A stretch of DNA of 64,000 bases from Tetracentron sinense. Its lineage: Eukaryota; Streptophyta; Magnoliopsida; Trochodendrales; Trochodendraceae. Within the stretch, counting starts at the first letter, position 1. Every line of letters starts with the position of its first letter. The stretch spans positions 29,979,760 to 30,043,759 of the forward strand of contig CM026557.1 of assembly GCA_015143295.1 (NCBI GenBank). Direction: 5' to 3'. Below the pieces are notes generated by a model that saw only the letters and a list, made by a program, of their open reading frames with translations, searched no databases and was not told where the DNA came from. Made by a program: the position numbers and the translations under genes. This document shows positions 12,385 to 21,572 of the stretch, in pieces.

Positions 12385-12525
12385 AAGGGGTCTCCCCTCA
12401 CTCACAAGTGCATATCATGAAGAAGAGCCTCCCTTCCCTCGCAAGTACATACATATCATGAAGAAGGGTCTCCCTTCCCTCTCAAGTGCATTGCATAAAG
12501 AAGGATCTCCCTTCCCTCTCAAGCG
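12385..12525 (+). repeat. Hairpin repeats GAAGGGTCTCCCTTC in F
   Basis: Units of AAGAAGGGTCTCCCTTCCCTC alternate with CTCACAAG or CTCTCAAG and CATATCATG spacers. Each GAAGGG/CCCTTC pair can form a small stem. The array lies in the interval between the donor-like and acceptor-like sites. Confidence 0.7.
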
Positions 12526-12893
12526 CATCTCACAAGGATATCTCACAAGTGTATCTCACAAGTTACATGATCACAAGCAAGCACGCATGACATGACATGC
12601 ATGACATGACACGTACGACCACTCGACAAGATCAAGCAAGACAAACACGACAAGCTTTCAAGTACGAAAAGATATTTCAAGCCAAGTCAAGTGCACGAGG
12701 TTTTCAAGAGGTTTTATCGGCTTTCTACGAAATACAAGCATGATCATAAATTGCTTTACTTCCTTGTATGATATGAATTTTTTCCGTCTAACATATATGA
12801 ATTGCTCCTGATTTATGTATTGCCATTTTTATGCTATGACTATTGGTTAGTATTTGGTACCCGCTGAGTATTCCATGCTCAGCCGTACTTCTT

Positions 12894-13020
12894 ATGTCGG
12901 CAGGTTTTGAGGGAGCTGCTGCTCCATTTGATGTTTGTGCTCCTGGTCCATGGGTGAAGAGGAGTACGTCGAGGAGCCTTTGGAGGAACCTCCCGTAGAG
13001 GGTTATTAGTAGGTGGTGTT
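12894..13020 (+). pseudogene. Acidic LTR short ORF, frameshifted copy in F
   Basis: Starts ATG 12894 with MSAGFEG and follows the family to GPWV. One missing base in the GTGGAAGAG run then moves it into a basic frame (KRSTSRS) that ends early. Intact relatives have GTGGAAGAGGAG at this spot. It is the only member of the L-type subgroup seen with a shift. Confidence 0.45.
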
Positions 13021-13374
13021 AGATTCTGAGTGGATTAGCTGTGGGTGAGCATGAGTGATTATATCCATGTATTTTGGCGGGCATGTCCGCACTTTCTTTG
13101 TTTTGATTTTTTTGTATTAAACTTGGACCATGTGTATATACTTAGAGGTTGTTAGACTTCCGCTGTGTTTTATAGTTATGTTTCCGCTGTCATCCTCTAT
13201 TGTATATGCTCTGTGGGTTTTTGCAGGTTGGTTTGTCAAGCAAGTCATGTAAGCCATGATTAGTCGTCCAAAGTTCACTCTAACTCCTAGGGTGGGTTTT
13301 GGGTCGCGACATGGGGCATATCCTACGATATGTTCTACCTCACTTTTCACAGGAAAACAAGAACAAACATTCCA

Positions 13375-13520
13375 CGAGGGGTCTCCCCTCACTCACAAGT
13401 GCATAGCATAAAGAAGGGCCTCCCTTCCCTCGTAAGTACATACATACATATTGTGAAGAAGGGTCTGCCTTCCCTCTCAAGTGCATTGCATAAAGAAGGG
13501 TCTCCCTTCCCTCTCAAGGC
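13375..13520 (+). repeat. Hairpin repeats GAAGGGTCTCCCTTC in E
   Basis: Four units (one as GGGGTCTCCCCTC, one with GGGCCTCCC, one with GGGTCTGCC) separated by CTCACAAG or CTCGTAAG and CATATTGTG spacers. They lie at the same position as the F and L arrays. Confidence 0.68.
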
Positions 13521-13873
13521 ATCTCACAAGCGTATCTCACAAGTGTATCTCACAAGTTACATGATCACAAGCAAGCACGCATGACATGCATGACATGACA
13601 CGACATACAAGAATAATGAAGATAGACAAGACGAGTTTTCAAGCACGAAAATGGTACCTTAAGTCAAGTCAAGCGCACGGTGTTTTCAAGGGTTTTATCG
13701 GCTTTTATGAATGCAAGCATGATTATATACTACTTTACTTTATTGTTATGATATGAATTATTCATGCTTTGCATGTGTGAATTGTTTCCTGTTCTATGTA
13801 TCGCTATCTGCATGCTATGACTGTTGGTTAGTATTTGGTACACGCTGAGTATTCCATGCTCAGCCGTACATTT

Positions 13874-13993
13874 ATGTTGGCAGATTCTGAGGGAGCTGCT
13901 ACTCCATTTGATGTCTATGCTCCGAGCCCTTGGGTGGAGGAGGACTACGTTGAGGAGCCGGTGGAGGAGCCTCAGGGAGAGGGTTATTATTAG
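13874..13993 (+). CDS. Acidic LTR short ORF, element E (39 codons)
   Basis: ATG 13874 starts MLADSEG, continues PFDVYAPSPWVEEDY and ends EGYY with TAG 13991-13993. It stays open although the adjacent acceptor-like junction has changed from AG|GT to AG|AT. If the frame depends on splicing, this copy should be impaired; if it depends on its ATG, it should not be. Confidence 0.42.
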   Translation: MLADSEGAATPFDVYAPSPWVEEDYVEEPVEEPQGEGYY

Positions 13994-14587
13994 GTGGTGG
14001 TAGATTCTGAGTGAATAGCTGTGGGTGAGATGAGAGATATACATTCATGTATTTTGGTGGGTCTGTCCGTACTTTCTTTTGGATTTCTTTTGTGTAAACT
14101 TGGATTTGTATATACATAGAGGTTTGTTTAGACTTCCGCTGTACCATGTTAGAGTATGTTTCCGCTGTTTTTATCCTCCATTGTATATGCTCTGTGGGTT
14201 TTGCAGGTTGGTTTGTCAAGCAAGTCATGATTAGTCGTCCAAAGTTCACTCTAACTCCTAGGGTGGGTTTTGGGTCGCGACAAAGCGAGGAAGATCCTCC
14301 TACACGTGCGTGGAGTTGCTGCCCTAGCTTGAAGAACGTGCTCCTCACGAGTCGAACCTTGGATTTGAAGAATCCAAGCCTTGGAACAATCTTGGGTAAT
14401 CCAAGCTCCTAATTTATTCTCAAAAGGAAAACCTTAGGTTAGAATCCCCTTTCTCCTCTCTCTATCTCTCAGAACACTCTAAGTATGGTGAATGAAGCCC
14501 TAAAGGCTCGGGGCAAGCCTTAATAGGAAAGGGTTTAACGCCCAAAAGATGAAAAAGCCATTACTGAAATTCTACAAAACGCGATAT

Positions 14588-14781
14588 ACCGATCGATCAG
14601 TCGCCTACCGAGCGATCGGTGTTCTTGATCGAACTCTTGGTCAAAAACATGCTCTCTGGAAAAATTCCTCATACAAAAAAGTTAACCAGTCGATAGCTAC
14701 CGATCGATCGGTTGTGGACCGATCGATTGCTAATTTGGACCGAGCGATTGGTTGTGAACCGATCGATCCCTAGCGATCGGT
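14588..14781 (-). promoter_or_regulatory. Palindrome promoter cassette, element D
   Basis: ACCGATCGATCAGT, ACCGAGCGATCGGT, ACCGATCGATCGGT and weaker copies around CTCTGGAAAAATTC and CCAGTCGATAG. It sits in the part of D to the right of E, that is, toward the U3 end in element sense. Confidence 0.58.
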
Positions 14782-15120
14782 ACTCTACAGATTTTTTGAC
14801 CATTTTACTATTTTGGCCATATCTTTTGACTCGTTCGTCGGATTTTGATGATTCAACTTGCGTTGAGTTCGTCTTTCGAAAAGGAACATTTCTGATATTT
14901 CAGAATTTTCAATTTCTCCCTTATTTATTAATTGTACTACGTTAAAAGCCAATTGGCTACGAAAGTGCTATTCATTTAGTACGGAAAAGTCCGGGGTTCC
15001 ACACACCATATATCCCAACATTTCTATTAGCATAAACCACCCACAAGTTTACAAGGCTACACTTGAACACTATTCACACACTATTCACTACTTAATGAAA
15101 TACGGATTCGGGGTTCTACA

Positions 15121-16254
15121 TAGTGTGTGAGATCCTAAGGGATCTCCTATTTTCGGTTGTGGGACCAAGTGCTTCACCTTTTGGTTGAAGCCTTGTTGCT
15201 AGGAAACATTTTCCTATAATACCATTAGGATCATAGAATTTTATCTATGTTCCTGGACTTCTACTAATCACAATAATATCCATTAACACAATGTGACTAA
15301 CCCCCATAAATTAGAGAATTACTTGCAGGTATTATCTATTACAAGATTTGTTTACAGACACGTCATTCCACCATCCAATATTGTTATAAGCTTACGTGAC
15401 AATATCTTATACTCTCTGTAATCCCTAGTTTATATTGAGAACCCTTTCTCTTTGATACTTTTAGTCAAACTTGGACTTTCAAAACTATTTGAAATTCTTT
15501 AAAATAAATAATAATAATTATTACTTTCCTTTTACATATAAAATAACATTTTCGATAAAACCATTTCATCGATAAATACCAGCACTGGTTTTCCGAGTCC
15601 GGTTTGACAAGTATCAACTCAATATAAATTACTCTAAAAGAAGAGTGGTGGAGTCCTTGTTGAGCGTGCACACACTTCTTTAAGTATAGCGTACTTAAGC
15701 TAACGAGCCCGTATTTAGTCCGGTGTGTTGGACATTGACGATTGGCTACATCAAAGCTATATAGGCAAATACTATAGAAGATGTTGACCTCTCAGGTTAA
15801 GGACATTCTGTTAAATGGACTATCCTAAATATATAGATAGTATATTTCTAAAGGTATCGACTTTGCAATCCTATTGCAATATAAGTACTTTTTACTTATA
15901 TCCACATCTTAGTCAAGAGACCGTTCTTCAGTGATTGAGATTCATCACTCTATCATATGGAACTAACTATGTGTAAGTTAGTAGGAATACATTGTCCAGA
16001 TGTATCATAAATAACTTAGAACAATTTTAGGTCTACAAGGAACCGGAAAACCATATCTCCTTAGCAATTGGTTAAAAACCAACTTGATGGTTTTCCTACA
16101 ATGTTACCTAAGGGACAAAGTAGTCTCATCTTATGAGATACTTTATAATATATTACCCAATGCAAAAGACAATATGTGAATGTAAATATGCTTTTATAAA
16201 TAAAGTAGATTAATACAATTCCGGAATGACTTTTGTGGGCATATATGTCTAACA
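15121..16254 (-). repeat. 3' LTR of element B (part right of C)
   Basis: Aligns with 40863-41993 over its whole length, with scattered small differences, and ends TGTCTAACA at 16254. The purine-rich strand just outside reads AAGTGGGAGAT (complement of 16255-16265), a typical Ty1 polypurine tract. Long AT-rich stretches; no coding. Confidence 0.9.
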
Positions 16255-16275
16255 ATCTCCCACTTGCACTCAAAG

Positions 16276-16726
16276 CTAATCTCCTATGTATTTAATACCC
16301 ATCGTCTCTATATGTTTCTCAAACACCTTTTGAGGAAGAGCTTTAGTAAAGGGGTCTACCACATTATCCGCTGACGCAATCTTGGATATCTCGATGTTTC
16401 CTCTCTTGACAATGTCTTGAATAAGATGGAATCTCATTTTTTTGTGCTTAGTCCTTTATTGTGCTCTAGGCTCTATGACCTGAGCAACTGCACCACTATT
16501 ATCACAATAAAGTGTAATAGGAGATTCAATTGAGGAAACAACACCAAGTTCAAGAATGAACTTCTTTATCCACATTCCTTCCTTTGCAGCATCACTTGCG
16601 GTAATGTACTTCGCTTCAGTTATTGAGTCAGCAGTTGTTGTTTGCTTGCAACTCCTCCAACTAAAACTCATTTCCCAAGAGTAAAGACAAACCTTGAGGT
16701 GGACTTTCTATCATCTATATCTGCCT
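16276..16726 (-). pseudogene. Element B RNase H C-terminal part
   Basis: Encodes DIDDRKSTS, SWRSCKQTTTADS, EAKYITASDAAKE, YCDNSGAV, then an RTKH block, RGNIEI and DPFTKAL, and ends TAG at 16276-16278. A TAG stands where relatives have Gln after DSDF, and another follows EPRAQ. The N-terminal continuation is at 30705, on the other side of solo LTR G; the AAAAA duplication accounts exactly for the join. Confidence 0.88.
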
Positions 16727-16779
16727 AAAAATGTAGCACCCCGGACTTTTTCATCCTTAATGAATAGCACCTTCGTAGC

Positions 16780-17991
16780 TGAAATTTATCCAGATCAATG
16801 ATCTCTAAGACCTAGAGGGGGGGTGAATAGGTCTATCTAATAATTTCTAACCAATTTTAATTTTTCAATTAATATGTTTAGAAATCAATGAACAAGTCAA
16901 TTAGACAATTCACACAAATCAAACACAGAAGATTTTTACGTGGAAAACCCTAACGGGAAAAAACCACGGGACCTTGTCCAGCAATAAACTTCACTATGAA
17001 AAGATATCAAGTACAAGACAAGACCTTACCAATACAGAAACGACGTTCCTAGGTATAGACTCTTACTCTTGATTTCCACGAACCAGCAGGTTCGATCTCC
17101 GCCGTAGCAGCTTCGGTTCCACACCGACCAAATCTTTTCAAGCTACTTCAAAACCACGATCACACACGATCGATCTCCTTCCACGAAGGCTCCGGATCAA
17201 ACACCGGACACACACACACAAGGTGTAGGGTTGTGAATCAATTTAGGAAATTTCAAACCCTAGAGGGATCTCATACAGATCTGAGATCACACAATGCAAG
17301 ATCAAAGGTTTAGATCTATACTTGCATTCTCTAGGATCAAAGAAAGAGGAGGGATCAACAAAGATCTAATAAAATCAATAAGAAAAACCTTAAAAGAGTT
17401 TCTCAGACCTCTACTCTTTCAAAAATATCAAAGACACGAATTAGGTCTCCAAAAATTTGTTTATATAGGGTTTTAAAAAAAGAATCCAGAAAAAGAAAAA
17501 TTCTTTTTACGGGGACCGATCGATCGGTGCTCACTACTGATCGCTCGGTCCAAATGACCGATCGCTCGGTTATAAATCAATTCTCTGGAAAAATACCCCA
17601 TACAAACTTTTTGTCCAGTCGATAGCCACCAATCACTCGGTAGGACACCGATCGATCGGTCCCAGTACCGAGCGATCGGTTGAGACAGAATTTTAGCCAA
17701 AACAATTTTCTTTTATTTTTGATTGATTCAAACAAGACCAAAAGACTTTGGTAGGCTTAAAACTATCCTCCTAAGTATGTTTAGATTTATCTAAGTCAAA
17801 TTCAACCTAGGTAAGGGTCTCTAAGTCCATTACCTGTCTAGATCCAGAGTAGGAGCTTTTTCTTTTCTTTCTTCAATCTTCTTTAATCTTTAGCTCTTCT
17901 CTTCTGACAAGTTGAACATGACTCGACGACTCGACTCACATGACCTATCTAATGATCACGGAATTTGCCAACACCTATTTAGGGATTTACA
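16780..17991 (-). repeat. 3' LTR of element H
   Basis: 1212 bp from TGAAATTTATCC to AGGGATTTACA. In element sense it starts TGTAAATCCC, then has the palindrome cassette (17515-17680), TATATAA (17461-17467) and a leader with CT-rich and AC-repeat stretches (CACACACACA near 17210). Confidence 0.95.
17461..17680 (-). promoter_or_regulatory. Palindrome cassette and TATA box, H 3' LTR
   Basis: ACCGATCGATCGGT at 17515-17528 and several ACCGATCGCTCGGT-type copies flank the core with CCCCATACAAAC and CCAGTCGATAG (17615-17625). The core, the palindromes and their order match the Ty3 cassettes in J and I. TATATAA follows in element sense. Homology to Ty3 ends outside the cassette. Confidence 0.72.
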
Positions 17992-18003
17992 ATCTCCCCC
18001 TTT
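17992..18003 (-). other. Polypurine tract of element H
   Basis: ATCTCCCCCTTT on the plus strand, so AAAGGGGGAGAT on the element strand, immediately next to the 3' LTR. Confidence 0.88.
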
Positions 18004-18602
18004 GGCAATTCCGGGACAAAACAAGACTAACTCATATACTAGGTTCAAATTTTTCCAATTGATTCAAAAATGAAAAATTGACCTTTACATGACTCAAAAA
18101 TATAATTACAGGACTTTTGACATGTTAGCTTGTCATGATTCACCAAACTTAGAACCTGTTTGCCTGCACATGCTAAATCAAAAACCTGTGAAGCATGAGA
18201 AATAAAATATGGGATAAAATATTGGAAGAATGAAAATATGTATAACATAACATCCAAAATTCCACAATACTATATCCATAACAGGTTAAGCATTCCATAA
18301 CATCATCCAAAACATTTATAACCTCATCCAACACATTAACACATCAATTTAAAACATCAATCATAACATCATAACTCTCCCCCTTTTTGGCTCGAAATGC
18401 CAAAGGTGGACTAGAAAATTAATGCATAACCATCCAAATGAGATGAGATAGAAGATAATGAGCATAAACCATTCAAATGTATACATCCATAACAAGTCAA
18501 TAATATCCAAGTAGGTTTGTACTAAGTACAACCAAGACAAAATACATCAAAATGTCAAACAAAAAATATCACTCGACTAAGATAAACTCCAATCACGAAC
18601 TA
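18004..18602 (-). other. H region between ORF3 and 3' LTR
   Basis: AT-rich, about 600 bp, no coding frame. It includes a second CTCCCCCTTTTTGG tract near 18377 that could act as an additional purine primer on the element strand. Short repeats of CATAACATC are seen around 18240-18375. Confidence 0.5.
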
Positions 18603-19893
18603 TCACTCCTGCTCATCATCAGAAGTGAGCTGGGACTCATAGTAAGCTCGAAAATCTCGAACATCTCTCTGTACGCCCAGCACCGCTGCATCGAGAGATC
18701 CAAGTCTACCACGAACCTCTGTAGTAAACTCCTCGTATGATGAAACATGAGTCCGGAGATCCATCTGCATCTCTCGCATCATCCTCCCAAGATCATCCAT
18801 AGTGGTCGGAGGAGGACGAGATGACCCAGCACCAACTTCTGCTCCCTCTTCTGTATCTCGAACTGAGGCATGTGAAAAACTCTGAGCTAGGGTCTTTTTG
18901 TTGATTGGACCCTTAGGAACTCGAGTAGGAACACCAGGAGGAGCGATAACTCCTTGAGACCCAAGAAGTTTAGTGATGAGTGAACCAAATGGTAGGGCTC
19001 CAACTGCTGTACTAGTTTGATGGGCTTGGATCATCAAGTCAATGATGTGAGCGGCAAGATCAATATCACGCCCACGTAGAAGACTAAACAGAAATCTAGC
19101 TCTATCTTCCCTAAGGTCCGCAGTATGAACCTTTGGATGGATATTTGCACTCATAACTAGGTTTACTAGTCTAGCATCCTTAGTGAGTTTCGCCACTTCA
19201 ATAAGAGACCCAACCCAAAACGTAGGAGTACCACTAAGAAAGGTAACAACAAGTTCCATGGAGTCTTTATCCTCATCAGTCTTATAAATATAAGGATAAT
19301 ATGCATTTGGAACTCGAGGACAGCCAAGGAATTTAGAAATCAAATCAGCATTTATGACAACAGATTGTTCTAATGCTCGAGATTTGAATGACCATTTTTT
19401 CTGGTTGATTTCAGAAAAAATTAGAGTAAAATTCTCTAACTAACTGGACAGAAGCAGGACGGGATAAGGTAAGTATACCTTCCCATTGACGATCTGTAAT
19501 GAGTGTAGGAAGATAATAATCACCAAAATCAGAAATATGTATGTCCCTTTCAACCATAACACCTTTCTTGCTAAAATACTCACTATAGAGTTGAGCAGCA
19601 GTAGGACTTATAAACTGGGATAACTTACTGGACTGGGAAGATGAAGCTTTACCTTTATTTTTCCGAGTTTTATCAGCCAAAGATTTTTGACGATTCTCAA
19701 TTGTAGAATCTATCATTCTACGAATTGGCCTGTCCCCAATGGAAATACCATGCCCTATTGGAGTGAAAGTAAAAGGCTCTAGGTTTTCCTCATCTTGAGG
19801 AGGGTCCTCTTGGTTGTTGAGGACCAACCTCCGACGTTTGGGAACGCCAGACATGAGATAGGCAAGAAGGATTAACGAAAAAACGAAAGCCAT
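18603..19893 (-). pseudogene. Element H ORF3 (envelope-position gene), frameshifted
   Basis: Two abutting frames. The first (19893-19411) begins with a hydrophobic stretch then PKRRRLV, and ends LVREFYSNF. The second (19343-18603) contains ISKFLGCP, LLRGRDIDLAAHII, a Pro-rich linker and a likely coiled coil (MREMQMDL to DFRAYYESQL). LVREFY followed by a FLGCP-type motif resembles the putative plant transposon protein domain of third ORFs in SIRE- and Ogre-type elements. One extra T in a T run near 19428 causes the break. The function is unproven; I see no convincing fusion peptide. Confidence 0.75.
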
Positions 19894-21315
19894 GGAAGAA
19901 AACGCAAGAAAAACGATGCCCTAGATGAGAAAATCAATCTAAATCCAAGAAAATGCACAAATCTTACCTTTTAGATGCTTGGGAAACCTTTAGAATAGAA
20001 TGGAATGACCGTAGGAAAGATTTGGAGGAGAGGTAACCGAGAGATCACTCTGGAGATCGGAGAACAAGTGAACAAAAAAAAATAGAAATGAGGGTTTTAT
20101 AACTCTGTTCACGAAAGACCGATCGATCGGTCTTTAGCACCGAGCGATCGGTGGTCTGAAAAATTTTCAAAAATTTTACAATTTTAAACTTTTCTCCCCC
20201 TCAACCTATGGTTTGGTTTAAACTCATTGTTTACCTCAAAATGACCAATTGACCAAAAAATATGCAACAATTGATTTCATTAAAATCATAAATAATAATC
20301 ACCCAAGAATTGATATATCAAGAATAGTCATAAACAAGGATTATGTAAACATTAATTGATTTTCACCGGTGATTAAATATGGTATTTGCATCAAATTCAC
20401 AATCAGAATCAAGAAACAATTAGAAGTAATGTGAGTATGAAATCAAAATTCATTACTTGACTCTTTGAATTGGTTTCCTTCCTTAATCTAGATTTTGACA
20501 TTATAATTCAAATGGGACTCTAAAATTTTCAAAAACTAGTTTTAAAACCAATAATCATCCATATTTATATGATGAGCAATTTTTACCCCAAATTTGACTA
20601 AACATATTTATTTCATTTCTTTTTCAGTCAAATTGTACTCATTGTGAAAATTCTTTTTGGAGTACACATATATAGTTTTTAGCACATTGGTGACTTTCAC
20701 TCAAGTGAGAAGGTAGCTCTTTCTAATGACAGTAGGGGCTTTCACACTAGCTACTGTTTGTCTAGGTAGCCATTACTCACTGTTTGCATTCACTAGTAGC
20801 TATCACACAAACTCACAGGTAGTCCTCTCCATGTCAATAATTTTTATAACTAGGGGGCTCACCTTATGGAATTTTTTATGACATTGGTTATACTAGTTTT
20901 GATTAATCTAGGGAACCATATGGTATAATATCAGAACCTTTAATTAGGAACTAATACCATCTAAAGAATCAGTCAGAGTGCATGTGCAAAATAGAACATC
21001 TTTGTATGCTCAACTCTAACTGAGATTAGTTAGCCTGACCAAATTCAATCACAAGATCGAACCAACAATTGAACTATCCTATATTACTCAATCCTATGAA
21101 ATATTTACCCTTGGATTATATGTTTAAATATGATTTCAAGGAAATAACATTAAGCAAAATGATTGGAAAGAAGGTCATACTAACACATTATTTTTTGCAA
21201 TATTTTTCAATTTTTTGAATGTTTTTGGATTTTTATTACTTAAAGAAAATAAAAAAATAGCTCTATGACATAAATAGAACATGAAGAACACATAGGCTAT
21301 GAAACAAGTACATCT
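19894..21315 (-). other. H spacer between RNase H and ORF3
   Basis: About 1.4 kb, AT-rich, no coding frame in element sense. It holds the internal palindrome/TATA module at 20095-20152 and tandem variants of GGTAGCTCTTTC / AGTAGCTATCACAC near 20700-20830. Confidence 0.6.
20095..20152 (-). promoter_or_regulatory. Candidate internal promoter of H ORF3
   Basis: In element sense ACCGATCGCTCGGT (complement of 20139-20152), ACCGATCGATCGGT (20118-20131), then 16 bp and TATAAAA (20095-20101). ORF3 begins about 200 bp downstream. It repeats the palindrome-then-TATA order of the H LTR, without the central core. Promoter activity is inferred. Confidence 0.55.
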
Positions 21316-21572
21316 TTACTCAACTCCGCACAAACCTATGGATTTCCTAAGGAGTTCAAACCTAAGGGAATCTAAGGGTTTTGTTAGAATGTCCGCAAAT
21401 TGATTCTCTGTTTGGACATACTCTATAGACACAATCTTTTGCTCAACAAGATCACGGATGAAGTGATGTCTTATGTCTATGTGTTTTGTGCGAGAATGTT
21501 GAACGGGATTTTTGGAAATATTGATAGCACTAGAATTATCACAATATACAGTCATAGTGCTCTGTTCAATCC
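21316..21572 (-). pseudogene. Element H RNase H tail
   Basis: Encodes VYCDNSSAI, KHIDIRHHFIRDLV, ENQFADILTKPL and stops at 21316. It is the last part of Ty1 RNase H, shifted one frame from the main pol frame by a one-base loss after MLND. Confidence 0.9.

Larger units (their letters stand above)
11110..13311 (+). mobile_element. Element F: solo Ty3 LTR inside E (deepest level)
   Basis: Uninterrupted 2202-bp LTR, TGTAGAGCCCC to GGGTCGCGACA, TSD TGGGG at 11105-11109 and 13312-13316. It has a cassette at 11322-11465, donor-like CAAG|GTCG at 11785, hairpin repeats near 12385-12525, a stem-loop before 12894, acceptor-like GCAG|GT at 12903, and a broken acidic frame. It is the innermost, and therefore most recent, event of the A>B>C>D>E>F series. 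Confidence 0.96.
9880..14282 (+). mobile_element. Element E: solo Ty3 LTR in D, split by F
   Basis: Plus-oriented, from TGTAGAGCTCC (9880) to GGGTCGCGACA (14282), with TSD AAGCG at 9875-9879 and 14283-14287. Own length is about 2196 bp after removing F. It has a cassette at 10092-10275, a donor-like site at 10592 (CAAG|GTCGG), and hairpin repeats near 13375-13520. The acceptor position reads GGCAG|AT (13883), so the conserved GT after the junction is lost. The acidic frame at 13874-13993 is intact. Confidence 0.95.
8449..15003 (-). mobile_element. Element D: solo Ty3 LTR in C, split by E
   Basis: Begins TGTTGCGACCC (8449) and ends GGGGTTCCACA (15003), flanked by CACCA at 8444-8448 and 15004-15008. 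With E and its duplication removed it is about 2147 bp. There is no primer site or coding interior, so it is a solo LTR, the usual product of LTR-LTR recombination. It has an acceptor-like site at 8863, a donor-like site at 9867, an intact acidic frame (8753-8872) and a cassette (14588-14781). E entered 13 bp from the donor. Confidence 0.95.
1..15120 (-). mobile_element. Element C: Ty3/gypsy chromovirus (Tekay/Del-like), left end outside window
   Basis: Minus-strand LTR retrotransposon. The 3' LTR fills 1-1591 (about 245 bp of it lies left of the window), the internal region is 1592-6773 and the 5' LTR is 6774-15120, split by solo LTRs D, E and F. Protein order on the minus strand is gag, protease, RT, RNase H, integrase, chromodomain, as in Ty3 chromoviruses. 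The internal region is 5182 bp, against 5181 bp in element L once M is removed. C sits in the 3' LTR of B: bases 15121 onward match the B LTR from 40863. The right TSD would be TAGTG (15121-15125); the left copy is out of view. Frameshifts and stops make it non-autonomous. Confidence 0.93.
6774..15120 (-). repeat. 5' LTR of element C, split by solo LTR D
   Basis: Runs from TGTCGCAACCC (6774) to GGGGTTCTACA (15120). About 1787 bp is its own sequence: 6774-8448 and 15009-15120. It has acceptor-like AG|GT at 7200, donor-like AAG|GT at 7913, TATAAAA at 8107-8113, and a cassette at 8160-8324. Element D entered after 8448. Confidence 0.92.

Noticed and set aside
8449..15003. D to F as one complete Ty3 element with inverted LTRs
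   Set aside because: Opposite-strand LTR pieces looked like paired ends, but three exact TSD pairs resolve them as solo LTRs inserted one inside another, with no coding interior.
18603..19893. H ORF3 as a true viral envelope gene
   Set aside because: It has the envelope position, but no clear fusion peptide, cysteine pattern or C-terminal membrane anchor is visible. Described as a third ORF of unknown role.
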